DNA of 64,000 nucleotides, from contig CALAMC010000049.1 in assembly GCA_937925655.1 (NCBI GenBank), positions 1-64,000 on the forward strand. The letters are read 5' to 3'. A model generated the notes under the pieces. The model was not told the DNA's origin. It did not search any database and saw nothing but the letters and a program-made list of their open reading frames with translations. Shown here piece after piece: positions 1-7,852 of the stretch; the first letter of the stretch is position 1, and each line of letters opens with the position of its first letter. Both the position numbers and the translations under genes were made by a program. The stretch is from an uncultured candidate division Zixibacteria bacterium (GTDB lineage Bacteria; Zixibacteria; MSB-5A5; GN15; PGXB01).

Positions 1-442
1 TGCGAGGGGTCGCTGAATCAATTGCACCTTGATTCGAATTATCCAAAATCCCCGAAACTCCCGGTATCTTCTTTGTCCGGCGCAACGTGCAATTCAATGC
101 TCCAAACATACTTTCTTACATCCATATTGTTCGAAATCAAGTTGATTTAAATATTTGTATCAGTTATATTCGTAATAGTCCGGTTGATCAGGGGCAGACG
201 AAATGCCCGCTCGAACATTGGCTATCGCGGATTCACCGGTGTTAAAAAATGTAGATATAGTCGGAAGGATCGGAGACGCAGGAGCCGATGAATGTGGTCG
301 CTGATTTTAATGCATGAGAAATATCGGAAGCCCACGGCATTCTTCAGGGTCTTCGGCGGGACCCGCGACCTGTAAAGGCTGTTTGCAGTCGGCTCGCAAT
401 ATCTGGATTTTAAATTGTGTTGAGCAATTGAGGAATAGATAT
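1..442. other. Non-coding left edge
   Basis: No supported gene, tRNA or terminator is visible here. The 3' part probably holds the promoter and leader of the double-receiver gene that starts at 443. A longer reading frame enters from 314, but it lacks a ribosome binding site and its extra residues are not receiver-like. Confidence 0.5.
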
Positions 443-1288
443 ATGAAATCCGATAATCTCAAGAAAGTTCTCAATCAGTTGGGCGAAAACAAAACCAACG
501 ATGCCTATAAGCCGGAGCGTCGCAGTCATCGCGCGTCCAATACCGAAGATGCCAAGCTTATTCTTGTCATCGATGATGAGCCGTCCTCTCTGGAGCTGGC
601 CTCGGTTTACCTTGAAAAGGCGGGATATCGGGTTCTGACCGCCCTTTCGGTCAGACAGGCGAAAAAAATCCTGTCCGCCAATCCGAATATCGCCCTGATA
701 ATGACAGATCTTAAGATGCCGGAAGAAGACGGTTTTATGATGCTCGAGTTTCTTAAAAATAGCGGTCGTTATTGCCATATTCCGGCTATTGTTTCCACTT
801 CCAGCTCCAGTTCCGCCCATGTGGCTCGAGCTATCGAACTGGGAGCCCGGGATTATGTGGCCAAACCCTTCGATTCGGAAAACCTTCTCCAGCGCATAAG
901 AAAAATCGTCGAGCGGCGCAAGAGGACAATCCTTTTGGTCACCGACGAACCGACCTGTTTTCCCGTTCTTAGCCGATCACTGACTCCGGAGGGTTTTGCC
1001 CTCGATACGGCCGCAAACGGGAAAGAAGCCTGTGACAAAATAGCAAAAGAGTGCGTCGACATCGTCATCAGCGAATTGGCCTTTGAGGATATGACCGGAT
1101 TTGATCTGATGTTGAAAATTCAGGATATCCGTCCCGGAATCCCTTTTATTTTTCTGGGCGACTCGAATATGAAAATAAAGGCCGATGCCGTCATTTCGGC
1201 GGGCGGGTTCGGATATATCGAAAGGCCGATGAATAATTTCAAGGTAATCCGCATGGTCACCAGCGCCTGCTCCAAATTTTCAATTTAA
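443..1288 (+). CDS. Double receiver-domain protein, second receiver degenerate
   Basis: 281 aa. An N-terminal linker of about 35 residues is followed by two CheY-like receiver domains and no output domain. Receiver 1 (about 38-155) has the acidic pair D44/D45, phospho-acceptor D89 in TDLKMP and lysine K141 in AKPF, so it should accept phosphate. In receiver 2 (about 161-280) the acceptor position is glutamate (E211 in ISELAF) and the conserved lysine is arginine in ERPM, so it is probably not phosphorylated. The ATG at 443 is chosen because GAGGAAT lies just upstream and because the linker begins there. No histidine kinase is adjacent, so the partner is unknown. Likely a cytoplasmic phosphorelay intermediate or a protein-interaction regulator. 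Confidence 0.85.
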   Translation: MKSDNLKKVLNQLGENKTNDAYKPERRSHRASNTEDAKLILVIDDEPSSLELASVYLEKAGYRVLTALSVRQAKKILSANPNIALIMTDLKMPEEDGFMMLEFLKNSGRYCHIPAIVSTSSSSSAHVARAIELGARDYVAKPFDSENLLQRIRKIVERRKRTILLVTDEPTCFPVLSRSLTPEGFALDTAANGKEACDKIAKECVDIVISELAFEDMTGFDLMLKIQDIRPGIPFIFLGDSNMKIKADAVISAGGFGYIERPMNNFKVIRMVTSACSKFSI

Positions 1289-1632
1289 GGCATTTGGCTG
1301 ATTTAAAAATCTATTCGGCGACTTGCGGACGCCCACCCTGCAAAAGAGAACCCGGGATAACTACGCCCGATAAAAACCGGAAACTTTGGGCCCACGATTA
1401 GATGAATCGATTGTCCGCATATCTTTTATAAAAGTTCAGGAATCCCTTTATAAAGCCGATATCAGATATAATGCGTCCGCTGGTCTTGTAAAGATCTATT
1501 TTGTGCATTACGGCCCCTATGTCGGATAAACAATCGATGACCGCGGAATTGGCTAATGGCAGAAATTATAATTATTCGCCTTTTTCAAAAAAGATATTAT
1601 CGGTAGCCGAGAAAAAAATTCAGGAGGATACA
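1289..1632. other. Intergenic region without recognised features
   Basis: 344 bases between the double-receiver gene and the DUF2569-like gene. No gene, strong hairpin or repeat was recognised. An in-frame extension from 1501 exists but has no ribosome binding site, while the start at 1633 has a perfect AGGAGG at 1622-1627. Confidence 0.4.
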
Positions 1633-2169
1633 ATGGCGTCAGAATTAAAAACCGAACCAAAAGGCCTTGGCGGCTGGCTGATTCTCGTGGGAATCGGTCT
1701 GTTTATAACACCCTTCTTTATTATGGCTTCGCTGCTGGTAGATTATGTGCCGATTTTCACCGAGGGCTACTGGGAAATTATGACCACACCGGGATCGGAG
1801 GGATACCATCCTCTCTGGGCCCCCGTATTGACGTTCGAAATTATTGGAAATATCTTTTTCATCCTTTTTGGCATAACTTTGGTTATCTTGTACTTCACGA
1901 AATCGCCTCGCTTCCCGAAGCTGTTGATAGTCTTTTATGCCTCCAATCTTCTCTTTATTGCTCTTGACCTGGTATGGGCATCGGGCATCCCGGCCGTGAG
2001 CGCTGCGGACAACTTCGACTCCATAAAAGAATTGGTGCAGGCAATAGTCAAATGCGCCATCTGGATACCCTATATGCTGGTTTCAAAAAGGGTGAAAAAT
2101 ACTTTCGTGAAACCTGACGCCAGATTGAAATCCGTACCAGCCGAAAGAATATATAATTATTCACGATAA
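1633..2169 (+). CDS. DUF2569-like four-helix membrane protein
   Basis: 178 aa. The opening segment GLGGWLILVGIGL is typical of the DUF2569 family of small integral membrane proteins, whose function is unknown. Four hydrophobic segments can be seen: about residues 15-38, 60-84, 92-112 and 130-150. A polar loop near 40-55 should face the periplasm. The start is fixed by the strong ribosome binding site AGGAGG five bases upstream of the ATG. It is a single gene with a non-coding stretch before it; the next gene starts 91 bases downstream with its own strong binding site. Confidence 0.75.
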   Translation: MASELKTEPKGLGGWLILVGIGLFITPFFIMASLLVDYVPIFTEGYWEIMTTPGSEGYHPLWAPVLTFEIIGNIFFILFGITLVILYFTKSPRFPKLLIVFYASNLLFIALDLVWASGIPAVSAADNFDSIKELVQAIVKCAIWIPYMLVSKRVKNTFVKPDARLKSVPAERIYNYSR

Positions 2170-2260
2170 GTAAAACCGACACGCAGTTTGATATGTTTTG
2201 AATTTGCCACTCCAGAAGGCGTATATTAAATACGGTTTTTAATATAAGGAGGTGGTGACT

Positions 2261-2644
2261 ATGCCCTATTGCCCCAAATGCCATTATGAATACACCGGCG
2301 ATATTGAAATGTGTCCGGACTGCGATGTCAAACTCGTGCCGGAATTACCGGCTGATGAAGATTTCGACGAAACCGTCTCTAAAGACTGGGTACGCATCGC
2401 CCGGTTTCGCTCCGAACAGTATGCCAAAATGATTCTCGAGACACTTCGCTCCAAAGACATCCCGGCCGTTATATACTCCGGCGCCGGATATTTCGGTGCC
2501 ACCGGCCAGATGGGATGGTCATCCTTCGCACCGATCGATGGAGCGTATTCACTTATGGTGCCCAGGGAATTTGTCGATGCGGCCGGTTTCGAATGCGAAG
2601 CGCTTCTTGGAGAAGAGTGGGAAAAATCCAGAGTGGATGAATAG
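2261..2644 (+). CDS. Zinc-ribbon protein with DUF2007-like domain
   Basis: 127 aa. It begins with a compact zinc ribbon (CPKC and CPDC, residues about 3-24) and then a domain resembling DUF2007 (about 40-120; WVRIARFRSEQYAKMILETL), a PII-like fold often called a putative signal-transducing protein. The ATG at 2261 is preferred over the in-frame GTG at 2252 because AAGGAGG at 2247-2253 is correctly spaced for it. Cytoplasmic. The zinc ribbon suggests nucleic-acid or protein binding, but no function can be assigned. A bidirectional terminator follows directly. Confidence 0.75.
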   Translation: MPYCPKCHYEYTGDIEMCPDCDVKLVPELPADEDFDETVSKDWVRIARFRSEQYAKMILETLRSKDIPAVIYSGAGYFGATGQMGWSSFAPIDGAYSLMVPREFVDAAGFECEALLGEEWEKSRVDE

Positions 2645-2663
2645 CAAAATCAACACTCCAAAC

Positions 2664-2695
2664 AAAAAGCCCCGGCTTTCACCGGGGCCTTTTAT
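2664..2695. terminator. Bidirectional intrinsic terminator
   Basis: A perfect 7-bp GC stem (2669-2675 with 2682-2688) with a six-base loop has AAAAA on its left and TTTT on its right, so it can end transcription in both directions. It sits between the convergent zinc-ribbon gene and the anti-sigma gene. Confidence 0.85.
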
Positions 2696-2710
2696 TACGA
2701 GGATCGAAGG

Positions 2711-4078
2711 TTATTTCAGCAGGGTCATCTTTCTGGAATCGACATAATCCCCGGCCCGAAGTCGATATAAATACACCCCCGAAGCCACTCTTTTTCCGTC
2801 GTCATCGGTGGCGTCCCAGCTGACCGCATGTTCCCCGGCAGTCTGGGTTTCATCGACCAGCGTCCGCACTACCTGTCCATTCATATTGACAACTTCCAGC
2901 GTGACATGAGCGGTTGCGCCGAGCGTATATCCGATACTCGTGTTCGGATTGAACGGGTTGGGATAATTTTGCGCCAGACTGAACGTTCCGGGAACCTGCG
3001 CGCCGTCATCTTTGGATACGGTTTCGTCCGCATTCTCTCCGGCCTTTTGCCCGCCGCAGTCAACGGGAATGCATTTCTTCATGACGACGACACTTTCGCC
3101 GCCTTCATTCGTTCTGAGACTGATACCCATATTTTTAAGTTTTTCCGCAAGTTCCGGGTCCGCGTCGCCGGCGTTGACAATCACCCGCTTGCCATCGTCG
3201 CCAAAGAATATGCAGGAATCTTGAAAACCGGTATATATGCCCGTACTGCAACATTCCAAGGCGATCCCGAGTTTATCGCCATCGGCGAGTATTTGAGCGC
3301 CGGATGAATTATCGGTATACCAAATGCTGAAGCCGCATGAAGCTGTCAGCGAATCGAGGCATTGAACTACGAATTGGTCAATCTCACCTTCGGAAATTTC
3401 CGAAAGTTTCCCTGTCCGAACCACTTTATCTTTGACATAAATTACTATCGGCTTGGATCTTTCACCCTGGATTTCTTTGACGTCCTCGATAGTGCAATGG
3501 CCCATTTTATCGAAGGCGGCCCGGATAACCCTGATGTCGGTTTCGTTGTCCAATTCCGAGATCTTGACCACGCAGGTTTGCTCGCAATCGCCGACCTCCC
3601 AGGTGGCATCATTCAAACCCAGCGCCGACAGAAGCTCACCGAGGCGGGCTTCATCGAGAGCCAAATCCTTGTCCACCCCGGCGATAGCAACCTCATAGCC
3701 GATCGTGTCCTCGAATTTGAATGGAACTAACGTCATAAGGGCCAGCAAAATGACGCCCACAATTGAAAAGCTTAATTTCGGGCGGGTCAGCAAAGTATCT
3801 TTCAGATGTTTCATTATCGCAATCTCCCGGAAAATCGAAAGGCCGCGGTTGTCCGCCGCCGTTTCGACCCTGGTTTTCAGTTCGGCAAAGGAAATCTTAT
3901 CGGTGCCGTCATCGACTCCGGCCTGTTCCATATCGCGCTCTAGAGTGATTTCCGCCTGCCAATAGGCGGCGCACTCCGGACAGTCGGCCAGATGAGCCTT
4001 GAATTCCGGCACCGTCTCCATGCCCGCACCGTTGCGGACAATTTCGATTATTTTCTGCCGGGCTTCGTGACAACGCAT
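2711..4078 (-). CDS. Anti-sigma factor with a C-terminal secretion-sorting domain
   Basis: 455 aa. The N-terminus is a zf-HC2 anti-sigma domain: C3/H4, then H29-xxx-C33-xx-C36. One transmembrane helix follows at about 103-120. The long extracytoplasmic part (about 121-365) has no recognised fold but holds several cysteines, and a FlgD-like/Por-type sorting domain (about 366-455) carries YPNPFNP and ends GVYLYRL...RKMTLLK. In known anti-sigma factors the zinc domain holds the sigma factor at the membrane. The sorting domain is normally found on secreted proteins, so finding both in one chain is odd. It overlaps the ECF sigma gene upstream by 31 bases and has its own GAGGAAAAG binding site, so the two are translationally coupled. 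Domain calls are by eye. Confidence 0.85.
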   Translation of the reverse strand: MRCHEARQKIIEIVRNGAGMETVPEFKAHLADCPECAAYWQAEITLERDMEQAGVDDGTDKISFAELKTRVETAADNRGLSIFREIAIMKHLKDTLLTRPKLSFSIVGVILLALMTLVPFKFEDTIGYEVAIAGVDKDLALDEARLGELLSALGLNDATWEVGDCEQTCVVKISELDNETDIRVIRAAFDKMGHCTIEDVKEIQGERSKPIVIYVKDKVVRTGKLSEISEGEIDQFVVQCLDSLTASCGFSIWYTDNSSGAQILADGDKLGIALECCSTGIYTGFQDSCIFFGDDGKRVIVNAGDADPELAEKLKNMGISLRTNEGGESVVVMKKCIPVDCGGQKAGENADETVSKDDGAQVPGTFSLAQNYPNPFNPNTSIGYTLGATAHVTLEVVNMNGQVVRTLVDETQTAGEHAVSWDATDDDGKRVASGVYLYRLRAGDYVDSRKMTLLK

Positions 4079-4626
4079 ATCTTTTCCTCACTTTTTGTGG
4101 CGCGGTTACGAACGTCGCCGGATGGTCCGGTTAAATACCGAATCAGGGCGCGGCGCATAACCGTCCGGGCGCGACTCAAGCGCACCTTCAAACTTCCTTC
4201 GGACTTGCCCGTGACAGCGCTCAATTCACCGAGTGGCCAGCCCTGCAATTCGTAAAGCGTTACCAGGGCGCGGTCATACGGTGCCAGAGCCATCAGGGCG
4301 ATTCTTATTCTACGTTTGGCCGCATGAGCATTCTCGGCGTCGGCGGCGACATCGACTTTATAGCCGTTTTCTGTCATCCACAGCCAGCTTTTTAAACGCT
4401 CGCGGCGGTATCGGCTTTTGAACCGGTTGATCATGATCTTGTATAGCCACGGTCGGAAGGCGTCGCGATTTTTCAGTCTCTCAAACCCGGTCAGCGCGCG
4501 CACCAGGCAATCCTGATACAAATCATCGCCGTCATCACGGTCAGCCATCAGCTTGCGGCAGAAGGCTCGGGCTTTAAGATGCTCCGGTTCAAGCAGTTTC
4601 CAAAAAAGAGCTCTTTTATCGTCCAT
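4048..4626 (-). CDS. ECF-type RNA polymerase sigma factor
   Basis: 192 aa. Region 2 (about 15-80) includes DDGDDLYQDCLVRAL and FRPWLYKIMINRF. Region 4 (about 120-175) includes YDRALVTLYELQGWPLGELS and a helix-turn-helix ending SLKVRLSRAR. It should direct RNA polymerase to a small regulon when its membrane anti-sigma partner, encoded by the overlapping downstream gene, lets go. The ATG at 4626 is chosen over an upstream in-frame ATG at 4716 because AAGGAT lies seven bases before it and ECF factors begin this close to region 2. ECF genes of this kind usually drive their own promoter, but no matching site was recognised. Confidence 0.9.
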   Translation of the reverse strand: MDDKRALFWKLLEPEHLKARAFCRKLMADRDDGDDLYQDCLVRALTGFERLKNRDAFRPWLYKIMINRFKSRYRRERLKSWLWMTENGYKVDVAADAENAHAAKRRIRIALMALAPYDRALVTLYELQGWPLGELSAVTGKSEGSLKVRLSRARTVMRRALIRYLTGPSGDVRNRATKSEEKICVVTKPGRK

Positions 4627-4785
4627 CTGATCCTTAGACCCATCCAAATAACAAAAGTTACATATTTTCCACGATAATTTCGCGATTAGGCATATAAATT
4701 CGAATAATTGAGTCAAAACACGGGTAAATGATATAAGAGTTTAGCCAAATTCCCCAAAAGCACCTCGCAGCGTGTTTACGCTATG

Positions 4786-4835
4786 CCGCCGGTCACCGGT
4801 CTTTTATGACCCTTCCGACCGGCGGTTTTATTTTT
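4786..4835 (+). terminator. Plus-strand terminator-like hairpin with no plus-strand gene
   Basis: A perfect 9-bp stem (4786-4794 with 4817-4825) is followed on the plus strand by TTTTATTTTT. Both flanking genes are on the minus strand, and the minus-strand side has no U-tract. It therefore looks like the end of an unannotated short plus-strand transcript. A weak promoter-like pair, TTGAGT and TATAAG 18 bases apart, lies near 4708-4737. Confidence 0.4.
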
Positions 4836-4841
4836 ACGTGA

Positions 4842-5144
4842 TTAACAGCAGCAGGAATCCGCGCCGTCGCCACAATCACACGACGGCTCGGCTTTACGTA
4901 AAGCTCCGATTATCACCGCCGTGGCGCACCCCACCCCGGATTGCACCGTTATGGCCCCATCAGGGCAGTTTTGCGCACACGCCCCGCATTCCATGCAGGC
5001 GTCACGGTCAATTATATCGGCCTTTTTATCGACCATAGCGAAAACCGCATGAGGACAGACAATCAGACACATGGTGCAGCCGCTACATTTTGTCCGCTCC
5101 AGTGCCAGAGTCGTTACATTTTTCAGATATTTTGGTTTTGACAT
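4842..5144 (-). CDS. hgcB: Mercury methylation ferredoxin HgcB
   Basis: 100 aa, 4Fe-4S ferredoxin. Two cluster motifs are visible: C20-xx-C23-xx-C26-xxx-C30-P and C50-xx-C53-xx-C56-xxx-C60-P. The second contains the HgcB signature CMECGAC. As in characterised HgcB there is an extra cysteine at position 73 (GVGCA) and a C-terminal cysteine cluster (C89, C91, C98-C100). HgcB is thought to reduce the corrinoid of HgcA during methylation of Hg(II). The start at 5144 has GAGG five bases upstream; an in-frame ATG at 5159 overlaps hgcA but has no good site. It follows hgcA by seven bases in the same operon. Ordinary ferredoxins lack the tail cysteines. Confidence 0.95.
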   Translation of the reverse strand: MSKPKYLKNVTTLALERTKCSGCTMCLIVCPHAVFAMVDKKADIIDRDACMECGACAQNCPDGAITVQSGVGCATAVIIGALRKAEPSCDCGDGADSCCC

Positions 5145-5151
5145 GCTATCC

Positions 5152-6288
5152 TCATACATATATTCCCGCGATCCAGAGACCTGATCCGATGACGGCCCCG
5201 GTCACCTGTAATGGTACGGCCAACTTCATTTCCCTTTTCACGCCCGACAGCGATGTATATGTCGAATTGCCCGTAAAATTCAGGGCAATAAAGCTGGTCA
5301 TGGATATTATTATCATTATCCAGGCCAATCCTGTCAGATCCCCGGGCAGGGGGATTATCGAAAGGATATACATGATATAGAATACTATGCCGACCAAAAA
5401 GCCGGCAATGGCCCCCTTGGCGGCAAATGCCCGCCCGGGCAAATATGGTAACAGCACTGGAGGCAGTATATGTCCCGTAAAATAGGCCGATGCCAGTATT
5501 ATCAAATTGAAAAGGCCGTAATGAAGCATACGATCGAAAGAAAAGACATCGCGCCCGAGACCGGATAAAATGAACATCGTCATTGCGATGGGAACAAAAT
5601 ATTTCAATGATAGTACCATGTCGCACGGAATCAGGACAGCCCTGTCCATAAAATCGAAACGCACCCGCCGCATGGCCGGTGTGGCCTTATAACCATCGCT
5701 GATAAACTGCTTTATATCTTCGGCCCGGATCGGGCCGTAAATGACACGAAAGCCCGAGCGTTCTTTGACGGCGTGGGCCGCCACCCCCGGAGCGCCCAAT
5801 TGCGGGACAATCAAACGGCGGTGGCCGACGACTTTGCCAAGTTGCGTCAATTCGATCCGTCTGATGATTTCTTCGGTCCCGAACGTTCCCTTCCCGGCGG
5901 CGCACCAGACATTGATCCCCCTGGTGTCGAGGACCATAATCCAGCAATCAAGGTCCTCGAGATTTGAACGCAACCGGTCAAAGCTCATTTTATAATTAGC
6001 CGAAACCATTACCGGCGATTTGTCATCGGGACGCCCGACCGCATAGAGGCCCGGCGGTACCCGGTAATCGTGTCGTCCGATCCCCCACCGAACTTTAAAT
6101 GACCCCAACCGGTCGGCTCTTAGTAGTTTCGTGGAAACCTGCGGAAGGTCGCCAATGTTGGACGTTGCCTTGCCGATTATCCAGTGCAAATCGGGCGGTG
6201 ATATTGCACCGGCGCCGATATTTATTAGCGGTCCAGGCGGCGCGAACGAGCCAGAAACGGGCTTGGATTCTTTATTGGTCCCTTTCAT
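5152..6288 (-). CDS. hgcA: Mercury methylation corrinoid protein HgcA
   Basis: 378 aa. The N-terminal corrinoid-binding domain contains the diagnostic cap-helix motif N126-VWCAAGK-G, whose C129 is the expected lower ligand of the cobalt corrinoid. The C-terminal third (from about 240) has four to five hydrophobic helices, matching the membrane domain of HgcA. HgcA transfers a methyl group from the corrinoid to Hg(II), making methylmercury, with HgcB as electron donor. The ATG at 6288 is fixed by a TAATG junction with the upstream gene. The general CdhD/acetyl-CoA synthase corrinoid family is excluded by the cap helix, the membrane domain and the adjacent hgcB. No mer or ars gene is in the window. 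Confidence 0.96.
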   Translation of the reverse strand: MKGTNKESKPVSGSFAPPGPLINIGAGAISPPDLHWIIGKATSNIGDLPQVSTKLLRADRLGSFKVRWGIGRHDYRVPPGLYAVGRPDDKSPVMVSANYKMSFDRLRSNLEDLDCWIMVLDTRGINVWCAAGKGTFGTEEIIRRIELTQLGKVVGHRRLIVPQLGAPGVAAHAVKERSGFRVIYGPIRAEDIKQFISDGYKATPAMRRVRFDFMDRAVLIPCDMVLSLKYFVPIAMTMFILSGLGRDVFSFDRMLHYGLFNLIILASAYFTGHILPPVLLPYLPGRAFAAKGAIAGFLVGIVFYIMYILSIIPLPGDLTGLAWIMIIISMTSFIALNFTGNSTYTSLSGVKREMKLAVPLQVTGAVIGSGLWIAGIYV

Positions 6289-6707
6289 TAATCGGCCCCC
6301 CGCTCCAACACTCCACGGAGTTTGTCCTTTATCGAACCCCGGCCGCTGTGAACAATGAAGACCGCTTTCATACCATGACATGCATACAACTGCCTTTTCT
6401 GCTCGACCCGGTCGGCGTAAAAGGGCATATGATTATAGCCGCAGATTTCAATGAAGAGATCATGATCGGGCAGATAAAAATCCGGGCGGTACTGCCTTCC
6501 GGCCAGAATAATCAGCGGTTCGTACTTGTAGGCGATGCCCATTTCTTCAAAATATTCGACACACTCTTTTTCATACCGTGAGCGCACCCGGAGTCGGTTT
6601 CCCGCCGGTAACTGTGGCGGTTTGATTTTCGGGCGATGGTATCGAACGCCGGCCGACGGGCCCGGGCGACCGTCTTTTTTCATTCGGCGCGGACGATTAA
6701 TTGACAT
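6288..6707 (-). CDS. Small PD-(D/E)XK nuclease-like protein upstream of hgcA
   Basis: 139 aa. A basic N-terminal tail (1-45) is followed by a fold resembling DUF559/very-short-patch-repair-type restriction-like nucleases: E46, then YEP, RPDFYLPDHD (D76) and LFIEICGYN (E87). The catalytic lysine normally two residues after the glutamate is cysteine (C89), so nuclease activity is doubtful. Its TAA shares a base with the hgcA ATG (TAATG), so hgcA translation is probably coupled to it. No link between such a protein and mercury methylation is known to me. The start is uncertain: ATG 6683 is also possible and neither has a clear binding site. Confidence 0.65.
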   Translation of the reverse strand: MSINRPRRMKKDGRPGPSAGVRYHRPKIKPPQLPAGNRLRVRSRYEKECVEYFEEMGIAYKYEPLIILAGRQYRPDFYLPDHDLFIEICGYNHMPFYADRVEQKRQLYACHGMKAVFIVHSGRGSIKDKLRGVLERGAD

Positions 6708-6754
6708 ATCATAAAATACTATCAGAACGACACAAAAACAATCATATATATACG

Positions 6755-6768
6755 CTTATACGTATATA
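6755..6768. promoter_or_regulatory. Near-palindromic operator-like site, copy 1
   Basis: CTTATACGTATATA matches 12 of 14 bases of the perfect palindrome at 7787-7800. It lies in the 74-base gap between the EamA gene and the nuclease-hgcAB operon, upstream of the latter. Confidence 0.4.
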
Positions 6769-6781
6769 ATAATTACTTAGT

Positions 6782-7696
6782 TCAGGGATTGGTGGCCGGT
6801 TTGGGTTTTTGCGATGATATCGCCGACAGCAACAGCGCAGCGAATATAAACCCGCCGCCAACGGCGCGAAACCAGACAAAGGGTTCCCCGCCGATGGTCC
6901 ACGCAAACAGGGCCGCAAACACCGGTTCGAAGGCAAATATAAGGGCCACCCGAAGCGGCGCGACAATTTTTTGCGCCAGCATCTGTATGACAAACGCCGA
7001 AAGAGTCGGAAACAGCGCCAGAAAGACCACGACACCTATCGCCTCTTGTGATTTTACCGAAAAATCCAGACCGAAAACAATTGCCGATATCAGGCTCAAA
7101 AATCCGACCACCAGAAACTGCTGGCAACTGGTGATATACGGGTCAATGCCCCCCTTCATGTATTTATCCGAATACAATAAATGCAAAGCATAAGTCATCG
7201 CCGCAATCAAAGTCAGCGCGTCGCCGATATTGACCTTTTTCATGCCACCCGTCAAAATCCAGAGTCCGATTAATGACACGCCCGAAGCTATAACTTCAAG
7301 CAAAGTCGGCTTGCGCTTGAATATAAATCTCAAAAATACCGGGACAAAGGCCACGAACAGCCCGGTGATAAAGCCGGAATTGGAGGCGGTTGTGAATCCG
7401 AGACCGATTGTCTGCGGGATATATAAAAGCCACAGAATAAATCCGAGAAACAACCCGATTTTAATGTCGGCCAGCGGCTTAAGGCCTCTCATGTAAAGAA
7501 ATATCAAAAGAATACATCCGGCCATAATAAAGCGATAGGCCACCATGACCACCGGATCGATATCATCGAGCGCCCCTTTGACCAGAAAAAAAGTCGCCCC
7601 CCAGATAGCGGCGGCATAAAAAAGACCCGCCTGAGCCATAAATAGTTTCAATTTCGATGGTTCACTGTAATTCGGCATGGCCGCAGGAAAATCCAA
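6782..7696 (-). CDS. EamA/DMT-family metabolite transporter
   Basis: About 304 aa with ten hydrophobic helices arranged as two EamA repeats. Conserved signs are AAIWGATFFLVKGAL in helix 1 and the repeat-2 end EPVFAALFAWTIGGEP. The drug/metabolite transporter family exports or exchanges small metabolites; the substrate cannot be told from sequence. The start chosen is the TTG at 7696, which has AAGGAG six bases upstream; ATG 7678 is possible, and an in-frame ATG at 7780 lacks a site and would span the promoter region. It is divergent from the desulfurase-like gene at 7853, with a palindrome between them. Confidence 0.88.
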   Translation of the reverse strand: MDFPAAMPNYSEPSKLKLFMAQAGLFYAAAIWGATFFLVKGALDDIDPVVMVAYRFIMAGCILLIFLYMRGLKPLADIKIGLFLGFILWLLYIPQTIGLGFTTASNSGFITGLFVAFVPVFLRFIFKRKPTLLEVIASGVSLIGLWILTGGMKKVNIGDALTLIAAMTYALHLLYSDKYMKGGIDPYITSCQQFLVVGFLSLISAIVFGLDFSVKSQEAIGVVVFLALFPTLSAFVIQMLAQKIVAPLRVALIFAFEPVFAALFAWTIGGEPFVWFRAVGGGFIFAALLLSAISSQKPKPATNP

Positions 7697-7786
7697 ATTG
7701 AACTCCTTGTCAACTAAATATAGCTTTAGCTGACCTCTTATCTGACCAACCGGCGCCACCAATACCGGCCTTTCCACCAAAGTGGA

Positions 7787-7800
7787 CTTATACGTATAAG
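7787..7800. promoter_or_regulatory. Perfect 14-bp palindrome between divergent genes
   Basis: CTTATACGTATAAG is fully symmetric and sits between the EamA gene (minus) and the cysteine-desulfurase-like gene (plus). Its place and symmetry suggest a dimeric repressor operator. A closely related site lies at 6755-6768 at the other end of the EamA gene. Confidence 0.5.
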
Positions 7801-7852
7801 TTGACTTATGACGCCATTTTGTTATTTTAGGGTCAGCAAATTATTGTCAAAT

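Noticed and set aside
4842..5159. hgcB could be an ordinary 2x4Fe-4S ferredoxin
   Set aside because: CMECGAC, Cys73 and the C-terminal cysteine cluster, plus adjacency to hgcA, are specific to HgcB.
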